This document shows positions 52,854 through 60,784 of a DNA stretch of 64,000 nucleotides, piece by piece. Made by a program: the position numbers and the translations under genes. Position 1 is the first letter of the stretch, and each line of letters starts with the position of its first letter. Below the pieces are notes generated by a model. The model saw nothing but the letters and a program-made list of their open reading frames with translations. It did not search any database and was not told the DNA's origin. The stretch is from MW101C3 sp943367595 (lineage in GTDB: Bacteria; Cyanobacteriota; Cyanobacteriia; PCC-6307; Cyanobiaceae), in assembly GCA_943367595.1 (NCBI GenBank), contig CALRJS020000007.1, positions 44,245 to 108,244 of the forward strand, in the 5' to 3' direction.

Positions 52854-55649
52854 ATGATCAAAGCACGCGTCCCAATTCGCTCTGAATCCTCCCAGAGCCA
52901 TTCTCAGTTGATTCCCTGGCACAGTCTTGATCTTTCAACGGTTATTTCCCGAATTAATGTCGATCCCCAGCAGGGCCTCACCAATGCCCAGGCCACACGG
53001 CAACAGGATCGCTTTGGCAAGAATGAGCTGAAAGCCAAGAAGGGCCGCCCTCTTGTGTGGATGTTTCTGATTCAGTTCAAGAATCCTCTTCTTTACATCC
53101 TCCTCATTGCTGGTGCCGTCAAGGCCTTCATGGGCTCATGGATTGAGGCGGGAGTGATCACCGGTGTTGCAGTACTGAATGCGCTGATCGCCTTCACCCA
53201 GGAATCTAAGGCGGAGTCTGCCATCAAAGCACTGGCATCCTCGGTCACCACAGAGGCGATGGTTCGTCGCAATGGAGAGATGCAGAAGCTGCCATCTGTC
53301 GAACTGGTGCCAGGAGATGTGGTGCTGCTGGCTTCCGGTGACAAAGTGCCGGCCGACATTCGCCTTGTGACAAGTCGCAGCCTGCAGATCAATGAATCAG
53401 GCCTCACGGGAGAGTCCGTGGCCGTGGAAAAGGATGCAGATTGCAAGGAACTAGGTCCGGAAACGCCTCTGGCTGATCGCATCAACATGGCCTATGCAGG
53501 CAGCTTCGTCACCTTCGGCCAAGCTGAAGGCATCGTTGTAGAAACGGGCCAGAGAACCGAGACAGGCCGGATTTCCACATTGATGGATCAAAGCAGCGCA
53601 CTGACGACACCGCTCACTCGAAAGTTTGAACGATTCAGCAATCTGCTTTTGCGGGCAATTCTAGGGATTGCCATCTTTACGTTCATCGTGGGCCTGGCCT
53701 GGGGGAACACCCCGTTTGACATGTTCCAGGCCTCCGTTGCCCTTGCCGTCAGTGCGATTCCCGAGGGGCTACCAGCAGTGGTTACCATCACCCTGGCGAT
53801 CGGTGTTTCGCGGATGGCGGAGCGGCATGCCATCGTCAGGAATCTTCCGGCCGTAGAAACCCTAGGGAGTGCAACAATCATCTGTTCCGATAAAACCGGA
53901 ACCCTCACCGAAAATCAAATGACTGTCCAGGCTCTTTATGCCGGCGGTCATCACTACCAATTCATCGGTGATGGCTATGTTCCCAAGGGAGACCTACTCA
54001 ATTCGGAAGATGAACCGATCGAGGTCACCCAGATGCCGCATGCCGTACGAGACTGTTTGCTCGCCGGTGTGCTCTGCAACGATTCTGAACTAGCTCATGA
54101 AGGCAAGACTTGGAGCATCGTGGGCGATCCCACCGAAGGCGCTCTGCTGGTCTCTGGCGGCAAGGTCGGCCTTGACCGCGCCCAGCTCGCTAAAACGCAT
54201 CCCCGCCTCGACAGCATTCCCTTTGAATCAGAGTATCAATATATGGCAACCCTGAATCAGTTGCCGATGGAGGCAGGCTGCTGGATCTGGATGAAGGGGT
54301 CCGTCGAATCCCTGATCAAGCGCAGTGATTCTATTCTTGATTCGGAGGGAGGTGTTCTTCCGATCAACAAGGAACGTCTCACCTTGCAGGCTGAGCGAAT
54401 GGCTTCGAAGGGTCTGCGCGTGCTGGCTTTTGCAAAGAAACCGCATTCGAGCACCACGATCGATCACGATGCTCTGGCTTCGGGGCTGGTCTTCCTCGGT
54501 CTTCAGGGAATGATCGACCCACCACGCTCCGAGGCCATCCAATCCGTACAGGCCTTCCACAGCGCCGGCGTCGACGTGAAAATGATCACCGGTGATCACA
54601 AGGTCACCGCTGTGGCGATCGCCAATCGCCTGAAACTCAGTCAGCAGGAGACAACCGCGGCTTTCAGTGGTCAAGAGCTCTCAGATCTGGACAAGAGCGC
54701 TTTCATCGATGCCGCCTTGGAGGGAAGCGTCTTTGCCCGTGTTGTTCCGGAGCAGAAGCTTCGCCTGGTTCAGGCTCTGCAGTCCCGCGGTCACATCGTT
54801 GCCATGACCGGTGATGGTGTGAATGATGCGCCTGCGTTGAAACAGGCGGACATCGGTATCGCCATGGGTATCACCGGAACGGAAGTGGCGAAGGAAGCTG
54901 CAGACATGGTGCTCACTGACGACAACTTTGCTTCGATTGAAGCGGCCGTCGAGGAAGGCAGGAATGTGTTCCAGAACCTGCTGAAAGCGCTTGCTTTCCT
55001 GTTACCGGTCAATGGTGGCCTCGCCGCAAGCGTGTTTCTGAGCGTGATGGCCGGGCGTGGCAACTTCCTACCGATTCAGCCGCTTCAGGTGCTCTGGATC
55101 AACATGATCATCTCGATCACGATGACGGTTCCCATCGCTTTCGAGCCCAAGCCCTACGACCTGATGGAGCGCCCGCCCCGCTCTCCTCAGCAGCCATTGC
55201 TGTCACCACCCCTTCTCCAACGCATCGCCCTGATTTCCACGCTCAACCTGATCTTCATCTTCGGCATCTTCGCCTGGATACGCGAATCCAGTGGCGATCT
55301 CACCTTGGCCCGCACGATGGCGATCCAGACGCTGGTCACGGGCTTGGCGATCTACCTGTTCAGCCTCAGCCAGTTCTGGTCTTCTCTGATTGCACGCCTG
55401 CGCGGACGCAAGGTTCAGCTGGGTAATTTCTCACGCATCGGCTTCGGCATCATTGCTGCCTTTCTGCTGCAGGTGCTTTTCAGTCAGTGGCGCGTGATGA
55501 ATCTGCTGTTCGAGACAACGCCGATGACGGCCAACCAATGGCTTGCCTGCTTCGGTCTAGCCTCGCCGATGCTGGTGGTGGCCCTGCTCGCCAACCGGTG
55601 GCCCGTCAACTGGACCCCTCCCCAGCGCACCATCACAGGAGTTGGTTGA
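52854..55649 (+). CDS. Cation-transporting P-type ATPase (P2 type, calcium-ATPase-like)
   Basis: 931 residues from ATG. All P-type motifs are present: TGES in the actuator domain, phosphorylated Asp in CSDKTGTLT (D346), GDPTEGALLVSG in the nucleotide domain, and MTGDGVNDAPALKQADIGIAMG hinge. The N-terminal cation-ATPase domain and the C-terminal VLWINMIISITMTVPIAFEP helices are typical of P2A/P2B pumps (Ca2+, Na+/K+). The ion cannot be determined. It is in the same orientation as the Kef-type antiporter, suggesting an ion-homeostasis pair. Confidence 0.92.
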   Translation: MIKARVPIRSESSQSHSQLIPWHSLDLSTVISRINVDPQQGLTNAQATRQQDRFGKNELKAKKGRPLVWMFLIQFKNPLLYILLIAGAVKAFMGSWIEAGVITGVAVLNALIAFTQESKAESAIKALASSVTTEAMVRRNGEMQKLPSVELVPGDVVLLASGDKVPADIRLVTSRSLQINESGLTGESVAVEKDADCKELGPETPLADRINMAYAGSFVTFGQAEGIVVETGQRTETGRISTLMDQSSALTTPLTRKFERFSNLLLRAILGIAIFTFIVGLAWGNTPFDMFQASVALAVSAIPEGLPAVVTITLAIGVSRMAERHAIVRNLPAVETLGSATIICSDKTGTLTENQMTVQALYAGGHHYQFIGDGYVPKGDLLNSEDEPIEVTQMPHAVRDCLLAGVLCNDSELAHEGKTWSIVGDPTEGALLVSGGKVGLDRAQLAKTHPRLDSIPFESEYQYMATLNQLPMEAGCWIWMKGSVESLIKRSDSILDSEGGVLPINKERLTLQAERMASKGLRVLAFAKKPHSSTTIDHDALASGLVFLGLQGMIDPPRSEAIQSVQAFHSAGVDVKMITGDHKVTAVAIANRLKLSQQETTAAFSGQELSDLDKSAFIDAALEGSVFARVVPEQKLRLVQALQSRGHIVAMTGDGVNDAPALKQADIGIAMGITGTEVAKEAADMVLTDDNFASIEAAVEEGRNVFQNLLKALAFLLPVNGGLAASVFLSVMAGRGNFLPIQPLQVLWINMIISITMTVPIAFEPKPYDLMERPPRSPQQPLLSPPLLQRIALISTLNLIFIFGIFAWIRESSGDLTLARTMAIQTLVTGLAIYLFSLSQFWSSLIARLRGRKVQLGNFSRIGFGIIAAFLLQVLFSQWRVMNLLFETTPMTANQWLACFGLASPMLVVALLANRWPVNWTPPQRTITGVG

Positions 55650-55936
55650 TCCGCTTGCAGCCAGCCGTAGCCCCGCAGAGAAAGCCAAGATCGGGCAAGA
55701 ACAACAGCCCTGTCATCCAAGATCCGAGAGTGACCTTGATGGCCATCAACTCCTTGGGCGGCCCTATCCAGCCACCACTCTCAGCACTCTTGGCAAGATC
55801 GAGGCGCGTCACGTCAAAGCCAAGTCAACCCCCCAAAGCATGCAGCCCAGGTTTCCGTCCACCGATAGAAAGAAGAGCCCCCCTAAGACACCTCAAGGAC
55901 AGCAAGGGAACTTATCGAAGATCACCCGAGATCAGA

Positions 55937-56263
55937 TCACTGACCAGGATCTCTGGGCCCCTCGGGGTTATGGCGCGGTGAGGGCCGAGGGGAAGAGCGG
56001 GGGAAAGTGCGCGGGTAGCGGTGGTAAGCAGGATCGGGGTTGCCCGCCTGCAGCTGACGCACGGTTTCGAGGGCGAGTCCGGCCACAGCCCCGAAGCCGG
56101 TAAAGATCACGAAGAAGATCACATAGGTGCGTGGGCTCACCTCCACAGGGGTGTGGGTCACCACCGCATGAAGCATGAAGGCAATGGCCGCCCCGAGGCC
56201 TGCGCCGATTGCAGCCGCCAGCAGGATTTTGCGCGTCCGCAGCCGGGCTTGGGGCGCCGCCAT
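55937..56263 (-). CDS. Small RND-associated membrane protein, copy 3 (ETVRQ motif)
   Basis: 108 residues from ATG overlapping the RND stop by one base. Two hydrophobic segments (AAAIGAGLGAAIAFMLHAVV; FFVIFTGFGAVAGLA) and LALETVRQLQAGNPDPAYH, then a Pro/Arg-rich tail. The tail is variable; the core matches copies 1 and 2. The overlap suggests coupled translation with the pump, so a stoichiometric accessory subunit is a reasonable hypothesis. Confidence 0.7.
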   Translation of the reverse strand: MAAPQARLRTRKILLAAAIGAGLGAAIAFMLHAVVTHTPVEVSPRTYVIFFVIFTGFGAVAGLALETVRQLQAGNPDPAYHRYPRTFPRSSPRPSPRHNPEGPRDPGQ

Positions 56264-59200
56264 CAGGGTGAGGCTCCTTCGATCGCCCCAGCAGCCTCAG
56301 GAGTCTCCTTCGGCGGAGCGGGAGGGGGCGGCACAAGCTGCTTGACGACCACGTAGAACACCGGCACCACCAGCAGGGAGAGCACCGTGGCCACCAGCAG
56401 GCCACCGAACACCACCGTGCCCAGGGAGGACTGGCCACGGGCACCGGCCCCACTCGCAAACACCAGCGGCAGGAAGCCGAACAACGACGAAACGGCGGTC
56501 ATGATGATTGGCCGCAGGCGGGAGCGGGACGCCTCCCGGGCCGCCTCCAGGGCGCTGGCGCCGGCGGCCATGCGCTGGTTGGCGAGATCCACGATCAGGA
56601 TCCCGTTCTTGGCCGCCAGACCGATCAGCATCACCAGCCCCACCTGGGCGTAGATGTTGAGTTCGTAGCCGCGGGCCGCCAGGAACGCCAGCGCCCCGAG
56701 CATGGCGGTGGGCACCGTCATCAGGATGATCAGCGGATCGCTGTAGCTCTCGTACTGGGCCGCCAGCACCATGTACACCACCAGGATGCCGAGGGCGAAG
56801 ATCACCACTGCCAGCGCTCCGGCACTCACCTCCTCCCGAGCGATGCCGGTCCAGTCGTAGCCGATGCCGGGCACATCCAGGTCCTTGAACAGCCCCAGGA
56901 TCCCCTTGATCGCTTGACCCGAGCTGCGCCCAGGCGCCGCCGAGCCCTCCACCCGGATGGCACGGAAGAGATTGAAGCGGGGGATGATCGAGGGGCCGGT
57001 GACCGGCTCCACCGTGATCACCTCGGCCAGCGGCACCGGTTCTCCTTTGGAGTTAGTGACGAAGATGGCCTGCAGCCGCTGGGGCGTGGCCCGGGAGGGG
57101 CCATCTGCCTGCACAAACACTCGCCGAACCCGGCCCTCCTGGAACGTGTCGTTCACATAGACCCCGCCGAAGTAGAAGCTGAACACCCGCATCGCCTGGC
57201 CGTAGTCAAGTCCAAGGGTGGCGAGGCGGTCACGGTCCACCGTGACGGCCAGCTGGGGTGACTCGGCGCTGAACTGGGTGAACACGCGGCTGAACAGGGG
57301 GCGCCCATCCGGCCGTGCCTGGTTGGCCTCGCCGATCAGCTGGCCCGCCACCCCGGCGAACTCGGGCAGGTTGAGGGCTCCACCGCTCTGGTCCAGCAAC
57401 TGGAACTCGAAACCGCCGGATGCGCCATAGCCTGGAATGGCAGGGGGCTCCACCACGAAGACACGGGTGCCGTCGATCACCGAGAGCTTGCGGTTCAGAC
57501 GCTCCACGATCGCGTTCACCGACTGGTCTTCGGCCCCGCGATCGTCCCAGTTCTTGGTGCCGAAGAAGAACAGCCCCCGGTTGGGAGCATTGCCATCGAG
57601 GCTGGCGCCGCTGAAGATCGCCGCCGCGGTGATGTCCTTTTCAGTGCGCAGGATCTCGGCCACCTGGGCATTGACCTGGCTGGTTTTCTGGACCGAGGTG
57701 CCATCCGGGGCCTGCACGAAGCCGATGGCATAGCCCTGATCTTCCACCGGTACAAAACCGGAGGGGATGGCGTTGAAAGCGACGCCGGTGAGCACCACCC
57801 CCCCCACCAACACCGACATCACCAACTTGCGGTGGCCCAGCGCCCAGCCAAGGGCACCCTCGTAGCGGAGCTCAAAGCCGGCATAGAAGCGGTTGAACCC
57901 TCTGAATATCGGCGGGGTGAACCAGCCCAGGGCCAGACCCAGCAGGCCGAACAGCACGATGGGGAGGGGCTTTGCGAAACCACCGCTGAGCAGTAACCCA
58001 TAGATGGCTCCGATCACCGCACCGGCGATGGCATAGGTGCGGCGGCCGGGGGGTGGGCTCTCCCGGGCCAGCAGGAGGGCCGAGAGCATCGGCGAAAACG
58101 TGAGTGCGTTGAAGGTGGAAATTGTCACCGCAAAGAGGATCGTGGCGGCGAACTGCTTGTAGATCGTGCCCGTGGCGCCGGGGAAGAACAGCACCGGCAA
58201 GAACACCGCAAACAGCACCAGTGACGTAGCGATCACGGCGCCGAACAGCTCGTTCATGGTGGCCATTGCGGCCGCCACGGCCGAGAGTCCCTCTTTCTTT
58301 TTGGTTGAGGTGTCCTCTATCACGGTGATCGCGTCATCCACCACCAGGCCGGCGGCAAGCACCAACCCGAACAGGGTGAGCTGGTTGAGAGAGAAGCCGA
58401 AGGCCTTCACGAAGGCGAAGGTGCCCACCAGTGCAACCGGGATGGCGATCCCCGGCACCATGGTGGCTTTCCAGTCCTGCAGGAACAAGAACAGAATCAG
58501 CACCACCAGAAGCACGGCGTCCCGCAGGGCTCCGGTCACCCCCTCGATCGAGGCGTTGATGAAGTCGGTGTTGTCGTAGATGATCTCCTTCCGAATGCCC
58601 GGCGGCAGTGTGGCTTCGAAGGTGGCGATCACCTCCTTGACACCGTTGGAAACCTCAAGGGCGTTGCTGCCGCTGAGCTGATACACCGCCAGGCCCACGG
58701 ACGGCACTCCCCGCAGATCGGTGGCCCCCACGTCGAAGCTTTCACCGCCCAGCTCCACGCGGCCCACGTCGCTGAGGCGGATCAGGCCCCCATCCTGGGT
58801 GGTGCCCAGGATCATGCGCTCGAATTCCTCGTTGGTGCGCAGCCGCCCCTGCAACTGGACGGTGAACGTGAATGTCTGGCCATCTGGTGCCGGCGCACCG
58901 CCCACCCGACCAGCCGGCACCAGGCGGTTCTGGGAACTGAGGGCTGCCACCACATCGGCTGACGTGAGCTTGTTGACGGCCAGCCGGTCGGGATCAAGCC
59001 AGAGGCGGACCGCCAGCTGGCGGTTGCCGAAATACGCGATGCTGCCCACGCCCCGTACCCGCCGGAGGGCATCGGTGAGCCCTTGATCCAGCAGGCCGCT
59101 GATCGTCTCGATGCTGAAAGGGTTGGCTGGGTCTTCGCTCACGAAGTTGGCTACCAGCAGAATTGAATTGGAGGCCTGGTTCACCACCACCCCCGACTGG

Positions 59201-59574
59201 CGCACCTCCTCGGGGAGCTGGGGCTGGGCTAGGGCCACCCGGTTCTGCACGTTGACCTGGTTGATGTCACCGTCGGTGCCGCTCACAAAGGACACCGTGA
59301 TGGCGCTGGTGCCGTCGGCGGAACTGTTGGAGCTGATGAACTCCATGTTCTGGACGCCGTTGATCTGCTGCTCCAGCACGGCCGTAACCCCCTGCTCGAC
59401 GCTGAGGGCATCGGCGCCGTTGTAGCGGGAGGTGACCTGCACGGTGGGCGGGGCGATATCCGGCAGGTTCTCGACCGGCAGCAGCGGGATGGCGATCAGC
59501 CCGGCGAACACAATCAGAAGGCTGCAGACGGTGGTCAGAACCGGCCGCGTGATGAAGTTATCGGAAGCAGACAT
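56263..59574 (-). CDS. RND efflux permease (HAE1 family), system 2
   Basis: 1103 residues. Opens MSASDNFITRPVLTTVCSLL. TM4 Asp pair in LAAGLVVDDAITVIEDTS; 12 helices, two periplasmic loops. Multidrug or lipid-type exporter. It follows its adaptor by 10 nt and precedes the small ETVRQ protein. The C-terminal tail after VVKQL is Pro-rich. Its last 60 codons are the parent-type sequence of the remnant at 49186-49460. Confidence 0.93.
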   Translation of the reverse strand: MSASDNFITRPVLTTVCSLLIVFAGLIAIPLLPVENLPDIAPPTVQVTSRYNGADALSVEQGVTAVLEQQINGVQNMEFISSNSSADGTSAITVSFVSGTDGDINQVNVQNRVALAQPQLPEEVRQSGVVVNQASNSILLVANFVSEDPANPFSIETISGLLDQGLTDALRRVRGVGSIAYFGNRQLAVRLWLDPDRLAVNKLTSADVVAALSSQNRLVPAGRVGGAPAPDGQTFTFTVQLQGRLRTNEEFERMILGTTQDGGLIRLSDVGRVELGGESFDVGATDLRGVPSVGLAVYQLSGSNALEVSNGVKEVIATFEATLPPGIRKEIIYDNTDFINASIEGVTGALRDAVLLVVLILFLFLQDWKATMVPGIAIPVALVGTFAFVKAFGFSLNQLTLFGLVLAAGLVVDDAITVIEDTSTKKKEGLSAVAAAMATMNELFGAVIATSLVLFAVFLPVLFFPGATGTIYKQFAATILFAVTISTFNALTFSPMLSALLLARESPPPGRRTYAIAGAVIGAIYGLLLSGGFAKPLPIVLFGLLGLALGWFTPPIFRGFNRFYAGFELRYEGALGWALGHRKLVMSVLVGGVVLTGVAFNAIPSGFVPVEDQGYAIGFVQAPDGTSVQKTSQVNAQVAEILRTEKDITAAAIFSGASLDGNAPNRGLFFFGTKNWDDRGAEDQSVNAIVERLNRKLSVIDGTRVFVVEPPAIPGYGASGGFEFQLLDQSGGALNLPEFAGVAGQLIGEANQARPDGRPLFSRVFTQFSAESPQLAVTVDRDRLATLGLDYGQAMRVFSFYFGGVYVNDTFQEGRVRRVFVQADGPSRATPQRLQAIFVTNSKGEPVPLAEVITVEPVTGPSIIPRFNLFRAIRVEGSAAPGRSSGQAIKGILGLFKDLDVPGIGYDWTGIAREEVSAGALAVVIFALGILVVYMVLAAQYESYSDPLIILMTVPTAMLGALAFLAARGYELNIYAQVGLVMLIGLAAKNGILIVDLANQRMAAGASALEAAREASRSRLRPIIMTAVSSLFGFLPLVFASGAGARGQSSLGTVVFGGLLVATVLSLLVVPVFYVVVKQLVPPPPAPPKETPEAAGAIEGASP

Positions 59575-59584
59575 CGGCGGCTTC

Positions 59585-60670
59585 CTACTTCACCGTCACG
59601 GGTGTGCCGTGACGCAGGGTGAGCAGGTTGGTGGTGATCACCCGATCGTTGAGGTCCACGCCCTTGAGCACCGGGTAGCGGTTGTTCTGCAACTCGCCGA
59701 GCTGCACCGGCACCTGCAGAGCGAAGCTTGTGCCTGGGGGCAACTTCCGCAACGCCTCCAGGTCGGCCCTGCCGGGGTTGCGCTCCAGATCCTGCAGGGT
59801 TCCCACCGCGAACACGAAGCTCTGCCCCGACGACTGGGTGACCGCCACGAACGGCACCGAGGGCACATCGCCAGCCGCCAGCTGCACGCGGGTGCGCAGG
59901 CGCAGGCCGGTGCGCAACGCGCCATTGGGATTGGGGAACTCCGCCTTCAGCAGCAACGCCTGGGTGCCGGGGGTGACGGCCGGATCCACCGAGCTCACCA
60001 CCCCTCGCGCCAGCACCCGATCACCCAGTGGCTCCTGCAGCACCACCGGCAGGCCGGGCCGCACCCTGTCGGTGAAGGCGCCCGGCACATCGATGCGGGC
60101 CATCAGCCGGTCGTTGCGTACCACCTTGGTGAAAGGCGCGCCGGCAGCGATCACATCGCCCTGCTTCACCTGCAGGTCGCTGATCACCCCGCCGATCGGC
60201 GCGGTGAGGTTGTTGAAGGCGAGATCGGCCTGGCGTGCCACCACCGCCTCGCGCGACTGGATGTATTGGGCGCGCAGCTGATCGCGCTGCAGTGCACTGG
60301 CGGCACCCTGGCGCACCAGAAACTCAAAGCGCTCGTAGTTGAGCCGGTCCTTGTCGCGCTGCGCAATCAGACTGGCCACATCGGCGCGCACCTGGGCCTG
60401 ATCGAGCACCAGCAGAAGCTGGCCTTGGCGCACCACATCCCCCTGACGCACGAACAGGCGCTCGATGCGCCCGGCGGTCTGGGCGGCCAGCTGCACCTCC
60501 TCAATCGCCTCCAGGGTGCTGATCGTGTCGACATCGTTGCTGAAACGACCCAGCGCCACCGGCTGGGTGGACACCTGCACCTGGCGCTGCTGCGCAGCTG
60601 GCGGAGCGCCTCCACAGCCCGTGAGCACCAGCAGGGCGGCCGCCAGAGACACACCCGTTCCAACTGACAT
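59585..60670 (-). CDS. RND efflux periplasmic adaptor, system 2
   Basis: 361 residues from ATG (MSVGTGVSLAAALLVLTGC), a lipoprotein leader with lipobox LVLTGC. Adaptor order: VQLAAQTAGRIERLFVRQGDVVRQG, coiled hairpin, FNNLTAPIGGVISDLQVKQGD, beta-barrel. In-frame extension toward 62029 runs antisense to rarA and is rejected. Ends in TAG, one of only two intact genes that do. Confidence 0.9.
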   Translation of the reverse strand: MSVGTGVSLAAALLVLTGCGGAPPAAQQRQVQVSTQPVALGRFSNDVDTISTLEAIEEVQLAAQTAGRIERLFVRQGDVVRQGQLLLVLDQAQVRADVASLIAQRDKDRLNYERFEFLVRQGAASALQRDQLRAQYIQSREAVVARQADLAFNNLTAPIGGVISDLQVKQGDVIAAGAPFTKVVRNDRLMARIDVPGAFTDRVRPGLPVVLQEPLGDRVLARGVVSSVDPAVTPGTQALLLKAEFPNPNGALRTGLRLRTRVQLAAGDVPSVPFVAVTQSSGQSFVFAVGTLQDLERNPGRADLEALRKLPPGTSFALQVPVQLGELQNNRYPVLKGVDLNDRVITTNLLTLRHGTPVTVK

Positions 60671-60784
60671 GGAGCGGAGAGGAAGGATCACGCAGCAGGC
60701 TCTGGTTGGGGGGATTCTGAAGGACCCACGCCTCAATGAAGTACGCCGGGGTGGGGTCGCAGGATTGTCACCCACGGGTTCAGC

